Assembly: GCF_014200455.1 (NCBI RefSeq)
Contig: NZ_JACHBW010000003.1
Location: forward strand, 248,001-312,000
Direction of reading: 5' to 3'
From: Paraburkholderia bannensis
Lineage (GTDB): Bacteria; Pseudomonadota; Gammaproteobacteria; Burkholderiales; Burkholderiaceae
Length of the DNA: 64,000 bases
The translations under genes and the position numbers were made by a program. The notes below the pieces were generated by a model. The model was not told the origin of the DNA, ran no database searches, and saw nothing but the letters and a program-made list of their open reading frames with translations. Position 1 is the stretch's first letter. Every line of letters begins with the position of its first letter. Shown here piece by piece: positions 52,160-61,531 of this stretch.

Positions 52160-52604
52160 TTTGCTGCTGGCGTTTGTGAAGCAGAGATCGGCGCGCTGAA
52201 CCGCGCGGCGAGGTTGCCGAAGAGGCGAACGCGCACGGAAGTTTGTGATAGGGCCGCGAAGGCATTCCAGCAACGGTGCATTTGCCAATATATCGTCGTG
52301 CTGATGACGCAGATTCTGCGTTGGCGTAGGCGCTCGGTTGCGGTCAGCGCCAGGAGCGTCATGGGCACCGGCAGCGCATCGATAGTGGCTGCGTCGGCTG
52401 CACAGGTGCTGGAGCATCGTCCGCATCAATAGCGGCTCTGTGCGCGGTTTCGCGGCTACGATGAGATATGCGAAAGGCTAAAGGCTTCCTGTGGGCAAGA
52501 AGGGCAGACACAGAGCTGTCAGTCTGCCATCGGCCGACAGCGCGCATCGCGTCACGTGTAGCGACTGCGATTCGCGAGCTCGATCGCACCATCAAGCACG
52601 ACTC
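52160..52604. other. Unassigned gap between allA and puuD
   Basis: About 445 bases between two terminators of convergent units. Both strands have open frames up to about 140 codons, but none has a recognisable product, good ribosome binding site or domain. It may be decayed sequence. Confidence 0.4.
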
Positions 52605-52607
52605 GCC

Positions 52608-52648
52608 AAAAACAAAAAAGCCCGAAGCGCTCAACACGCTTCGGGCCT
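52608..52648 (-). terminator. Terminator of puuD
   Basis: Ten-pair stem GCCCGAAGCG/CGCTTCGGGC with a seven-base loop. Read on the minus strand it is followed by CTTTTTTG, 37 bases after the puuD stop. Confidence 0.8.
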
Positions 52649-52682
52649 CTGCGTCTTCCTATCACCTACAACAACATAACGC

Positions 52683-53873
52683 TTACTTCGCGCCACCCTG
52701 GAACCAGGCGGCAATCTTCATCCGCTCGTCATCCGTCATATGCGTGACGTTGCCCAGCGGCATCGCCTTGAGCGTCACCGCCTGTTGATACAGACGCTGC
52801 GCATTCTGCGAGATTTCATCGGGCGTATCGAACATCACGCCAGCCGGAGCTGCGCCCATCATCGTCGGGTGGGCCGAGTGACAACCCGCGCAACGCTGCT
52901 GAAGGATCGGCTGGATATCGCCGATCTTGATGGTCGGGGCGTTGGCGGCTTCGGCCTGCGGCACCACCGGGCGCGGCAGCGTCCAGACCAGCGCGACGAA
53001 CATCAGCGCCACGCCGCCGATCGGCAGATACCAGAGCTGTTGACCACGGTGACGCATCACGAAGAACTGACGGATCAGCGCGCCGGCCAGCATGATGACG
53101 ACGAGCACGGCCCAGTTGTATTCGTGCGCGTAGGTCATCGCGTAGTGGTTCGACAGCATCGCGAACACCACCGGCAGAGTGAAATACGTGTTGTGCACCG
53201 AACGTTGCTTGCCGCGCTTGCCGTAGATCGGGTTGGGCACTTCGCCCTTGAGCATCGCGTTGACCATCTTGCGCTGGCCCGGAATGATCACGAAGAACAC
53301 GTTCGCCGACATGATCGTCGCCAGCATCGCGCCCATGATGAGATACGCGGCGCGGCCCGAGAAGATGTGGCAGGCGAGGTAAGCGGCGATCACCACATAG
53401 ATGCCCACGCACAGGCCCAGCAGCTTGTCCCGGGTGCCCAGCAGGCGGCACAGCGAGTCATAGACGATCCAGCCCGCGGCCAGAAAGCCCAGCGCCGCAG
53501 CAACGGCGACCACCGGGCCCATGTCGAGCACGTTCTTGTCGATCAGATACGTGTTCGGCGCGAACAGATAGAGCACCGTGAACAGCGACGCGCCCGAGAG
53601 CCACGTCGTGTACGACGGCCACTTCGACCAGTGCAGATCGTCCGGCATTTCGGGCGGCGCGACGGTGTACTTCTGCATGTTGTAGAAACCGCCGCCGTGC
53701 ACGTGCCACAGCTCGCCGAACACGCCGCGGCGCTTCTGGTTGGGATCCACCGGCGGCTTGAGGCTGTTGTCGAGCGCGACGAAGTAGAACGATTCGCCGA
53801 TCCAGGCGATCGCTGCGATGACGTGGAACCAGCGCAATGCGAGGTTCAGCCAGTCAGTAATAAAGCCTTCCAT
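52683..53873 (-). CDS. puuD: Membrane-bound urate oxidase with C-terminal cytochrome c (PuuD)
   Basis: Oxidises urate to 5-hydroxyisourate and probably passes electrons to the respiratory chain rather than to O2 directly. About eight transmembrane helices (DUF989 region, residues 10-300; WFHVIAAIAWIGESFYFVAL is the first) precede a periplasmic cytochrome c domain with CAGCH: Cys328, Cys331, His332. A likely Met ligand is in MPLGNVTHM. The ATG at 53873 follows a clear GGAGGAG and skips 131 spurious codons. 396 aa. Replaces the soluble cofactor-free uricase. Confidence 0.93.
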   Translation of the reverse strand: MEGFITDWLNLALRWFHVIAAIAWIGESFYFVALDNSLKPPVDPNQKRRGVFGELWHVHGGGFYNMQKYTVAPPEMPDDLHWSKWPSYTTWLSGASLFTVLYLFAPNTYLIDKNVLDMGPVVAVAAALGFLAAGWIVYDSLCRLLGTRDKLLGLCVGIYVVIAAYLACHIFSGRAAYLIMGAMLATIMSANVFFVIIPGQRKMVNAMLKGEVPNPIYGKRGKQRSVHNTYFTLPVVFAMLSNHYAMTYAHEYNWAVLVVIMLAGALIRQFFVMRHRGQQLWYLPIGGVALMFVALVWTLPRPVVPQAEAANAPTIKIGDIQPILQQRCAGCHSAHPTMMGAAPAGVMFDTPDEISQNAQRLYQQAVTLKAMPLGNVTHMTDDERMKIAAWFQGGAK

Positions 53874-54069
53874 GAAACTCCTCCACTCCTGATTCGTTGC
53901 GCGCGGACAGCGGGGGCGTCTCGCGCGGGACTGCGGGGGCGGCAAGAATGCAGCGCCGCCAGGCGGGGACACGTCCGGGATCGAACCCGGTGCGCCGCCA
54001 GTCTCTTTCCTGGTTATGTTGTTGTCTGTAGTGCGTCGTGAGCAGTGTGAATCGCGCCAGCCGGTTACT

Positions 54070-54117
54070 AAATCAGCGACCGCGTCAGCAACCGCCTCAG
54101 CAACCGTCTCAGCTACC
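54070..54117. repeat. 12-bp tandem repeat at the 3' end of hiuH
   Basis: Four imperfect copies of a 12-base unit close to CAGCAACCGCCT. The last copy runs into the hiuH stop codon region, so the gene may have gained or lost a terminal codon context through it. Confidence 0.65.
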
Positions 54118-54462
54118 GCGATACGTGCTGTACGACCAGGGCGAGACCAGCAGCGGCACGTGATAGTGCGCACCGGCATCGGCCACGCCAAAGCGCAGCA
54201 CGACGCGATCGACGAAGCGCGGTTCCGGCACTTTCGTACCGATCGAAGCGAAGTAATCGCCGGCATGGAACACGAGTTCGTATTCGCCCGGGGTGAGCGC
54301 CGCGCCTTCTAGCAGCGGTTCGTCGCAGCGGCCGTCATGGTTGGTCGTGACGGTCTTCAGCGCGCGGCGGGCGTCGCCGTCGAGCGCATGGAGTTCGACC
54401 TTGATGCCCGCGCCGGGACGGCCGTTCGCGGTGTCGAGCACGTGGGTAGTCAGCTTGCCCAT
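54109..54462 (-). CDS. hiuH: 5-hydroxyisourate hydrolase (transthyretin-like)
   Basis: Hydrolyses 5-hydroxyisourate to OHCU, the step between PuuD and UraD. 117 residues: GKLTTHVLDTANGRPGAGIK at the N-terminus has active-site His7, and the C-terminal tetrapeptide YRGS is the family hallmark. The ATG at 54462 is preferred to an upstream frame at 54531. Transcribed toward puuD 235 bases away, so probably cotranscribed. Confidence 0.95.
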   Translation of the reverse strand: MGKLTTHVLDTANGRPGAGIKVELHALDGDARRALKTVTTNHDGRCDEPLLEGAALTPGEYELVFHAGDYFASIGTKVPEPRFVDRVVLRFGVADAGAHYHVPLLVSPWSYSTYRGS

Positions 54463-55046
54463 TCGCAGTTTTCCTTGTCTCTTCCTGGTGTCATTGCGAG
54501 GTTTCGGCGGCGTCTCGATCCTGTGATGCACAAGCGTGCATCAGCGGCGGATCGAGGCTCCACGTCAGTGGCTACATACCCGTCGGCGGATCGAAGCGAG
54601 CGCCGTGAACGCATTTTAAGAACGTTCGGGCCGCAATCGCGTGAGCGATAGGAAAGATAATCCCCGCCGCATGAGCCTGCCCGCCGCGCCTTGCTACACG
54701 AGGCTCTGGCGGGGTTCCAAACCTCGGGTTTTCACGCATGTTCTTATCCTAATCACATCCAGGCCGCGCCAAAAATCGACCTTTATATGCGGAGGCTGAA
54801 TTCCGGTATCTCGTCCAGGCGAATTGCCAGCTGAATTTTGGTTGCGCAAGGTTGCGGTCATGCGCGCAGCGGCACGGTGACACCACCGCTCGCGCAACCC
54901 GAAGACGGCGCTGGGCGCCGGGTAACCGGGCCAGCGGCGTCCTTCCCAGGATGCGTCGGCACCGGTTTCCGGTGGATCGGCGTGGCGGCAAGGACGTTTG
55001 CTTCATATTCACAGTCGATACACGGACAACGGAGCGAACAGACACG
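54463..55046. other. Divergent region hiuH - 8-oxoguanine deaminase-like gene
   Basis: 584 bases without a supported gene. Control sites for both directions must lie here. Two open frames (minus strand 54694-54897 and 54749-55135) overlap the deaminase promoter region and have no recognisable product. A T-arm-like GGTTCCAAACC at 54713 is not part of a tRNA. Confidence 0.4.
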
Positions 55047-56414
55047 ATGGAACGCACGAAAACCTTGCTGCTCAAGAACGCCGACATGCTGGTGACGATG
55101 GACGGCGCGCGCCGCGAGATCCGCGGCGGCGGCATCTATGTCGAGAACAACCGCATCGTCGCGGTGGGCCCGACGGCGGAACTGCCCCAGACCGCCGATG
55201 AAATCATCGACGCGACCGGTCATATTGTTACGCCAGGCCTCGTCAACACGCATCACCACATGTATCAGAGCCTCACGCGCGCCGTGCCCGCCGCGCAGGA
55301 TGCCGAACTGTTCGGCTGGCTCACGAATCTCTACAAGGTCTGGGCGAATCTCACGCCCGAGATGATCGAAGTGTCGACGCTCACGGCGATGGCCGAACTG
55401 CTGCTGTCGGGCTGCACGACGTCGAGCGATCACCTTTATATCTACCCGAACGGCAGCCGTCTGGACGACAGCATCCGCGCGGCGCAAAACATCGGCATGC
55501 GCTTTCATGCGGCCCGCGGCAGTATGAGTGTGGGACAGAAGGATGGCGGCCTGCCGCCCGATTCTGTGGTCGAAAACGAAGACGCGATCCTCGCCGATAC
55601 GCAACGCCTGATCGAGACGTATCACGACGAGGGCCGTTACGCGATGCTGCGCGTGGTGGTGGCGCCGTGCTCGCCGTTCTCGGTGAGCCGCGATTTGATG
55701 CGCGAATCCGCGACGATGGCGCGCCATTACGGCGTGTCGATGCATACGCACCTCGCGGAAAACGTCAACGACATCGCCTATAGCCGTGAAAAATTCGGCA
55801 TGACGCCCGCCGAATACGCCGAGGATCTGGGCTGGGTTGGCCGCGACGTCTGGCACGCGCACTGCGTACAGCTCGACGATCACGGTATCGGCCTATTCGG
55901 GCGCACGGGCACCGGCGTGGCGCATTGTCCGTGCTCGAACATGCGGCTGGCATCCGGTATCGCGCCGATCAAGAAAATGCGGCTCGCAGGCGTGCCGGTG
56001 GGCCTTGGCGTCGATGGTTCCGCATCGAACGACGGCGCGCAGATGGTGGCCGAAATGCGCCAGGCGATGCTGCTCGCGCGCGTGGGCTTCGGGCCCGATG
56101 CCATGACCGCGCGCCAAGCGCTGGAAATCGCCACGCTGGGCGGCGCACAGGTGCTGGGCCGGGAAGATATCGGCGCACTCGCGCCGGGCATGGCCGCGGA
56201 TTTCATCGCATTCGATCTGCGCCAGCCGTTGTTCGCGGGCGCGCTGCACGATCCGGTCGCGGCGCTGGCGTTCTGTGCGCCCTCGCAGGTTTCACTGTCG
56301 GTGATCGACGGGCGTGTAGTGGTGAAGGAGGGCGTGCTGCAAACGGTCGATCTCGGCCCGGTGATCGAGCGCCATAACCGGCTTGCCGGGCAACTCGCGC
56401 AGGCCGCGCGCTAA
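55047..56414 (+). CDS. 8-oxoguanine deaminase-like amidohydrolase
   Basis: A 455-residue metal-dependent deaminase of the amidohydrolase superfamily. The HxH motif NTHHHMYQSL binds the metal, with further ligands in MHTHLAEN, VWHAHCVQL and the catalytic Asp in GVDGSASND. The closest characterised families are 8-oxoguanine deaminase (gives urate) and AtzB-type triazine hydrolases; the context of urate catabolism favours the first. The ATG at 55047 follows GGAGCG. The product of such a reaction would feed PuuD directly. Confidence 0.82.
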   Translation: MERTKTLLLKNADMLVTMDGARREIRGGGIYVENNRIVAVGPTAELPQTADEIIDATGHIVTPGLVNTHHHMYQSLTRAVPAAQDAELFGWLTNLYKVWANLTPEMIEVSTLTAMAELLLSGCTTSSDHLYIYPNGSRLDDSIRAAQNIGMRFHAARGSMSVGQKDGGLPPDSVVENEDAILADTQRLIETYHDEGRYAMLRVVVAPCSPFSVSRDLMRESATMARHYGVSMHTHLAENVNDIAYSREKFGMTPAEYAEDLGWVGRDVWHAHCVQLDDHGIGLFGRTGTGVAHCPCSNMRLASGIAPIKKMRLAGVPVGLGVDGSASNDGAQMVAEMRQAMLLARVGFGPDAMTARQALEIATLGGAQVLGREDIGALAPGMAADFIAFDLRQPLFAGALHDPVAALAFCAPSQVSLSVIDGRVVVKEGVLQTVDLGPVIERHNRLAGQLAQAAR

Positions 56415-56423
56415 CGGAGCCCA

Positions 56424-56461
56424 AAAACAGACGGGCGGCGCGCAAAAGCGGGCCGCCCGTT
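56424..56461 (-). terminator. Terminator of the LysR gene
   Basis: Stem ACGGGCGGC/GCCGCCCGT with a twelve-base loop. On the minus strand it is followed by CTGTTTTTGG, between convergent genes. Confidence 0.6.
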
Positions 56462-56510
56462 CAGGAGCGTCTGGGCCGTTCGGCAAAACGGCTTCGATGC
56501 ATAAGTGACG

Positions 56511-57443
56511 TCAGGGTTTGTCGATCAGCGTCCTGGTGGCTTCGGCGACGAGGCTGCGCAACCAGCGGACTTCATCCGAATAATGACAGCGCTCGTGCCA
56601 CAACTGGTAGTACTGCATCGGCGGAAAGTCGAGCGGCGCGGGCACGACCGTGAGCGGCAGGAAGCGCGCGTAGTGATCGGCGAACAGACGCGTGGTGGTG
56701 AACACCAGATCCGACTTGATGAGCACATACGGCGCCAGATTGAAGTACGGCAGCGTGACGACCACGTGGCGCTTCAGACGCTCGCGCGCCAGATGCACGT
56801 CGATGGCGCCGCGCTGGCCAACCGAATAGGGCGTGGGCGCAAGATGCGGCGCGTTGAGGTACTGATCGAGCGTGAGCCCGCCGCGCTTGGCGAACGGGTG
56901 CGTATTGCTCATCAGGCAGACGATCTGGTCGACGAACAGATTCGAAAGGTGCAACTGCTCGGGCGGTTCCGGCCAGTTGCCGATCACGATATCGAGCTTG
57001 CCTTCTTCGAGCGCGAGTTCGTAATCGAACGCGGGACCGAGCGAATGAAACTCCAGCGTGGCGTTGGGGGCGGCCTGGCGGAAACGTTCGACCACGGTGG
57101 GTACGAACAGCACGTTCAGGTAGTCCGGACAGCCGATGCGATAACAGCGGATCGAAGTCGCCGGATCGAAATTATGCTGCTGGAAACGGATGCGCTCGAT
57201 CTCGCGCAAGGCGTTCTGCACGGGTTCGAGCAGGCGCAGACCGTACTCGGTCGGCACCATGCCGGACTTGCCGCGCACGAGCAGCGGGTCGCCGGTGATG
57301 TCGCGCAGACGCCGTAGCGCCGCGCTGATAGCGGGTTGCGACTGATTGAGCTTGACGGCCGCGCGCGTCACGCTGCGCTCCATCAAGAGGGTGTGCAAGA
57401 CGCGCAAAAGGTACGTGTCGATCGCCTCGCGTTGCTGGCTCAT
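56511..57443 (-). CDS. LysR-family transcriptional regulator
   Basis: 310 residues with an N-terminal winged helix (LLMERSVTRAAVKLNQSQPA ... ISAALRRLRDITGDPLL) and a LysR substrate domain. It is convergent with the amidohydrolase gene and divergent from the ABC transporter genes, so the transporter is its most likely target. Effector unknown; a purine derivative would fit. Confidence 0.9.
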   Translation of the reverse strand: MSQQREAIDTYLLRVLHTLLMERSVTRAAVKLNQSQPAISAALRRLRDITGDPLLVRGKSGMVPTEYGLRLLEPVQNALREIERIRFQQHNFDPATSIRCYRIGCPDYLNVLFVPTVVERFRQAAPNATLEFHSLGPAFDYELALEEGKLDIVIGNWPEPPEQLHLSNLFVDQIVCLMSNTHPFAKRGGLTLDQYLNAPHLAPTPYSVGQRGAIDVHLARERLKRHVVVTLPYFNLAPYVLIKSDLVFTTTRLFADHYARFLPLTVVPAPLDFPPMQYYQLWHERCHYSDEVRWLRSLVAEATRTLIDKP

Positions 57444-57454
57444 GAAATCTCCGA

Positions 57455-57510
57455 ATTATATGTTCTGGCTGATCGAGGGGCTTTAGGGATATATGTTTTT
57501 TAATATGTAC
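57455..57510. promoter_or_regulatory. AT-rich repeated ATATGT boxes between lysR and the ABC transporter genes
   Basis: ATATGT occurs three times (57458, 57491, 57503) with surrounding T-runs, in an otherwise GC-rich genome. The last is followed by the palindrome TGTACA. It could be the LysR binding region and a promoter. The remaining gap to 57734 shows no gene. Confidence 0.45.
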
Positions 57511-57734
57511 AAAAAAACCCGTCAAGAGAGGGTTCTACTGAGCCATCCTGACAAGTCCCTGTTGCGCGAGGCACAACGGCGTGTATCGAGGATTTTTGTC
57601 GGCTCGACGCTGGCACGGGCGGCAAGGTATCGTCATCCCGCATGGGGGCGCTTTGCGCGGCCCGGGAAGTGACTGACGCGCAAAGAGTAGTCACGAACAA
57701 CGAACTAGTCATAACGCACTACAGCGGAATATTC

Positions 57735-59336
57735 ATGGGCGATTCATCAGCGCAGCGCGTGCCGCGCCTCGCGCTTTCCGGCATCACGAAGCAGTACCCG
57801 GCCGTGCGCGCCAACGACAACGTCACGCTCACGGTCGCGCCTGGAGAAATCCACGCGCTGCTCGGCGAGAACGGCGCGGGCAAGAGCACACTCATGAAGA
57901 TCGTCTACGGCGCGGTGCGCCCTGACGCGGGCGAGATCCGCTGGGAAGGCGAGGTTGTGGAGATCGCAAGCCCGGCGGCAGCGCGCAAGCTCGGCATCGG
58001 CATGGTGTTCCAGCATTTTTCGTTATTCGAAACGTTGACGGTCGGCGAGAACATCGCGCTTTCGCTCGACGAAAAATTCGATCTCAAGACCCTGGCGGCG
58101 CGTATCCGCGAGGTGTCGGGGCAATACGGGCTCGATGTCGATCCGCAGCGCCATGTGCATAGCCTCACGGTGGGCGAGCGCCAGCGCGTGGAAATCGTGC
58201 GCTGCCTGTTGCAGAACCCGCGTCTGCTGATCATGGACGAGCCCACTTCCGTGCTCACGCCGCAGGCCGTGCGCAAATTGTTCGGCACCTTGCGGCGGCT
58301 GGCCTCGGAAGGTTGCAGCATCCTCTACATCAGCCACAAGCTCGACGAAATCCAGGAGCTGTGCGACACCGCCACGGTGCTGCGCGGCGGCAAGGTGACC
58401 GGCAACGTGACGCCGCGTGAGCAAACGCAGGCGTCGCTCGCGCGCTTGATGGTGGGCCGCGAATTGCCTGCATACGAGCGCCGTGCGCATACGCCCGGCG
58501 ATGTGCTGCTCGACGTCAAGCATCTGTCGATGCCCAGCGACGATCCGTTCGGCACCTCGCTCGACGATGTGAGCTTCGGCGTGCATGCGGGCGAGATTCT
58601 GGGGATCGCCGGTGTGTCGGGCAACGGTCAGGCGGAACTGCTCGCAGCACTTTCGGGCGAGGCGCGACAAACGCCTGCGGGAAAGCACGGCGCCGCGGAT
58701 TCGGTGACGATCTGCGGCAAGGCCGCCGGAAAGCTTTCTGCGGGCGCGCGCAGGCGGCTGGGCTTCGCGTTCGTGCCGGAAGAGCGTCTCGGACGCGGTG
58801 CGGTGCCCGCGATGTCGCTTGCGGAGAACGCCTTGCTCACGGCGCATCGCGAAGGCATGGTGCGCTCGGGCTGGCTCAATACCGGCGCGATGCGCGCGTT
58901 CGCCGAGCGCTGCATCGGCGCTTTCGACGTGCGCTGCGGCGGCCCCGACGCGCTCGCGCAAAGTCTCTCGGGCGGCAATCTCCAGAAATACATCGTCGGG
59001 CGCGAGATTTTGCAGGCGCCGAAGGTGCTCGTCGTCGCGCAGCCTACCTGGGGTGTGGACGTGGGCGCGGCGGCGTTTATCCGTCAGCAGTTGCTCGATC
59101 TCTCGGCGCGTAGCGTGGCGATTCTCGTGATCTCGGAAGAACTCGAAGAACTGTTCGATATCTGCGACCGCATCGCCGTGCTCGCAGGCGGACGGCTCTC
59201 GCCCGCGCGCCTGACCGGCGAAACCAACGCCGAGGAAATCGGCCGCTGGATGGCGGGGCTGTTCGGCGATCGCGCCTCGCAGGCAAACGGCGCTCCGCCG
59301 CCCGCGGAACCCGCCGCACCGGCCGCGCACGCGTAG
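57735..59336 (+). CDS. BMP-type (nucleoside-like) ABC transporter, ATP-binding subunit
   Basis: 533-residue double ATPase. The first half has Walker A LLGENGAGKST, signature LTVGERQRVEI and Walker B LLIMDEPTS. In the second half Walker A is degenerate (GVSGNGQAEL), the signature is LSGGNLQKYIV, and the Walker B region is VVAQPTWGVDVGA. This asymmetry is normal for YufO/RbsA-type subunits. The ATG at 57735 gives the usual N-terminus (RLALSGITKQYPAVRANDNV). First gene of a four-gene importer. Confidence 0.93.
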   Translation: MGDSSAQRVPRLALSGITKQYPAVRANDNVTLTVAPGEIHALLGENGAGKSTLMKIVYGAVRPDAGEIRWEGEVVEIASPAAARKLGIGMVFQHFSLFETLTVGENIALSLDEKFDLKTLAARIREVSGQYGLDVDPQRHVHSLTVGERQRVEIVRCLLQNPRLLIMDEPTSVLTPQAVRKLFGTLRRLASEGCSILYISHKLDEIQELCDTATVLRGGKVTGNVTPREQTQASLARLMVGRELPAYERRAHTPGDVLLDVKHLSMPSDDPFGTSLDDVSFGVHAGEILGIAGVSGNGQAELLAALSGEARQTPAGKHGAADSVTICGKAAGKLSAGARRRLGFAFVPEERLGRGAVPAMSLAENALLTAHREGMVRSGWLNTGAMRAFAERCIGAFDVRCGGPDALAQSLSGGNLQKYIVGREILQAPKVLVVAQPTWGVDVGAAAFIRQQLLDLSARSVAILVISEELEELFDICDRIAVLAGGRLSPARLTGETNAEEIGRWMAGLFGDRASQANGAPPPAEPAAPAAHA

Positions 59337-59353
59337 TTCACACCGCGCCACGC

Positions 59354-59381
59354 CGCGTACCGCGTACCGCATACCGCATAA
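59354..59381. repeat. 7-bp tandem repeat between ABC genes
   Basis: Four copies of CGCGTAC / CGCATAC (the last ends in A) in the 74-base gap between ATPase and permease genes. Confidence 0.75.
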
Positions 59382-59410
59382 CGACAAATCGCGACCACGA
59401 TCTCATCGAC

Positions 59411-60517
59411 ATGATTTTTCCTTACCGACTCGAAGCGCGCACGACGCCGTCCCGTACGGTGCGCATCGCCGTGCCGCTGATCGCCGCGCTGCTTACGCTG
59501 GCGATCGGCTTCCTGATTTTCGGCCTGGTGGGCCGCGACCCCGTGCAGGCCATGCACGCGTTTTTCATCGAGCCGCTATCGAGCGTGAACGGCTGGTCGG
59601 AACTGCTGCTCAAGGCATCGCCGCTATGCCTGATCGCGCTGGGCCTCGCGGCGGGCTATCGCGCCAACGTCTGGAATATCGGCGCGGAGGGGCAGATGGT
59701 GCTGGGCGGCATCGCCGCGAGCGGCGTGGCGATCTACTTCGATCAGGCGAGCGGCTGGTGGATCCTGTTCCTGATGATGATCGCGGGCGTGCTCGGCGGC
59801 ATGGCGTGGGCGGCGATTCCCGCGTGGCTCAAGAGCCGCTTCAACACCAATGAAATTCTGACGAGCCTGATGCTCACCTACGTCGCCACGCAATTGCTGA
59901 TCTGGCTGGTGAGCGGCCCCTGGCGCGACCCCAACGGCATGAACTTTCCGCTCTCCGAAATGTTCAGCGGCGACGCGCTCTACCCGACCTTCGGCGGCGA
60001 CTGGCGCATCCACTGGCTGCGCGGCACGCGTCTGAATGCGTCGATCTTTCTCACGCTCGCGGCGATACCGCTGGTGTGGCTGTTCATGCGCCGCAGCTTC
60101 GCGGGCTATCGCATGAGCGTGGGCGGCCTCGCGCCGCTCGCCGCGCGTTACGCGGGGTTTTCTGAGAAGAAGACGATCTGGACTTCGCTGCTGCTCTCGG
60201 GCGGTCTTGCGGGCCTCGCAGGCATGGGCGAAATCGCCGGGCCGATCGGCCAGTTGCAGGCAACCTGGTCGCCGGGCTACGGCTTCACGGCGATCATCGT
60301 GGTGTTCGTCGGGCGGCTGCATCCGGTCGGCATCGTGCTCGCGAGTCTGTTGATGGCGCTGCTGTATCTGGGCGGCGAAGCGGTGCAGACCTCGCTGCAA
60401 TTGCCACAGGCGCTCTCGGGCGTGTTCCAGGGCTTGCTGCTGTTCTGCCTGCTCGGCGCGGACCTGTTCGTGAACTACCGGGTTCGCAAGCGCTCCTCCG
60501 TTGCCGCCGCGCATTGA
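59411..60517 (+). CDS. BMP-type ABC transporter, permease subunit 1
   Basis: 368 residues with about ten transmembrane helices (BPD_transp_2 family). Typical segments are LLLKASPLCLIALGLAAGYR, NVWNIGAEGQMVLGG and ILTSLMLTYVATQLLIWLVS. In this transporter class NIGAEGQ is the conserved EAA-like loop. Pairs with the next gene to form a heterodimeric pore. Confidence 0.92.
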   Translation: MIFPYRLEARTTPSRTVRIAVPLIAALLTLAIGFLIFGLVGRDPVQAMHAFFIEPLSSVNGWSELLLKASPLCLIALGLAAGYRANVWNIGAEGQMVLGGIAASGVAIYFDQASGWWILFLMMIAGVLGGMAWAAIPAWLKSRFNTNEILTSLMLTYVATQLLIWLVSGPWRDPNGMNFPLSEMFSGDALYPTFGGDWRIHWLRGTRLNASIFLTLAAIPLVWLFMRRSFAGYRMSVGGLAPLAARYAGFSEKKTIWTSLLLSGGLAGLAGMGEIAGPIGQLQATWSPGYGFTAIIVVFVGRLHPVGIVLASLLMALLYLGGEAVQTSLQLPQALSGVFQGLLLFCLLGADLFVNYRVRKRSSVAAAH

Positions 60518-60546
60518 TCCACACACGAATAACAAGGCAACACGAT

Positions 60547-61476
60547 ATGGATATCCAGCAAGCCAGCTCGCTCGCATCGAGCGCCGTCACCGCCGCCATT
60601 CCGCTGATGTTCGCGGGCGTGGGCGAACTCGTCACGGAAAAGTCCGGCGTGCTCAATCTGGGCGTCGAGGGGATGATGCTGATGGGTGCGGTCACCGGTT
60701 ACGCGGTCACGACGATCAGCGGCAATCCGTGGCTGGGACTCGCCGCGGGCATGGCGGCGGGCGTGGCGATGGCGCTGCTGTTCGGCTTTCTCGTGCTCAC
60801 GATGCTCGCCAATCAGGTCGCGACGGGGCTTTCTCTGACGATCTTCGGCGTGGGCTTATCGGCGTATGTGGGCAAGCCGTACACCTCGGCGGCCACCTCC
60901 GCGACCATCAACGCCTGGCCGATTCCGGGGCTCTCGCATCTGCCCGTGCTCGGTCCGGCGCTCTTCAATCTCACGCCCGTCGATTACCTCGCGTTCGTGA
61001 TGTTCGCCGTGGTCGCGTGGTTCCTCTATCGCACGCGCGCGGGACTCGTGCTGCGTTCGGTCGGCGAGTCGCCGCAGGTTGCGCATTCGGTGGGCTTTGC
61101 GGTGATCGGCGTGCGTTACGGCGCGACGGCGTTTGGCGGTGCGATGGCGGGTCTCGCGGGTGCGTACTACTCGGTCGTGCAACTGCATCTGTGGCAGGAG
61201 CAGATTACGGCGGGGCGCGGCTGGATCGCGCTGGCGCTGGTGGTGTTCGCGACGTGGCGCCCGGGCCGTCTGTTGATCGGCGCGCTGCTGTTCGGCGCGG
61301 TGACGGGCGCGCAGTTTTACGCGCAGGCAATTGGCGTGCCGGTGCCGACGCAGTTCCTCGCCATGCTGCCGTACGTGGCGACCGTGGTGGTGCTGGTGCT
61401 GATTTCGCGCAACCCGAACACCATTCGCCTGAACGCGCCCGCATCGCTCGGCAAGCCGTTTTTTGGCGCCGCGTAA
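60547..61476 (+). CDS. BMP-type ABC transporter, permease subunit 2
   Basis: 309 residues, about nine or ten transmembrane helices, with the second-permease hallmark [20 protein letters not shown]. Ends [20 protein letters not shown]. The ATG at 60547 gives the normal start ([20 protein letters not shown]). 29 bases after permease 1. Confidence 0.92.
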   Translation: MDIQQASSLASSAVTAAIPLMFAGVGELVTEKSGVLNLGVEGMMLMGAVTGYAVTTISGNPWLGLAAGMAAGVAMALLFGFLVLTMLANQVATGLSLTIFGVGLSAYVGKPYTSAATSATINAWPIPGLSHLPVLGPALFNLTPVDYLAFVMFAVVAWFLYRTRAGLVLRSVGESPQVAHSVGFAVIGVRYGATAFGGAMAGLAGAYYSVVQLHLWQEQITAGRGWIALALVVFATWRPGRLLIGALLFGAVTGAQFYAQAIGVPVPTQFLAMLPYVATVVVLVLISRNPNTIRLNAPASLGKPFFGAA

Positions 61477-61531
61477 TCACGTTTCGATCGTTCGCCTTGC
61501 TCGCAGTTCTCTATCCACATCGGAGATCACA

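Noticed and set aside
52148..52637. Small open frames between allA and puuD
   Set aside because: Up to about 140 codons on both strands but no ribosome binding site, family motif or consistent codon pattern.
54713..54723. GGTTCCAAACC resembling a tRNA T-arm
   Set aside because: No acceptor stem, D-arm or anticodon arm can be placed around it at the required distances.
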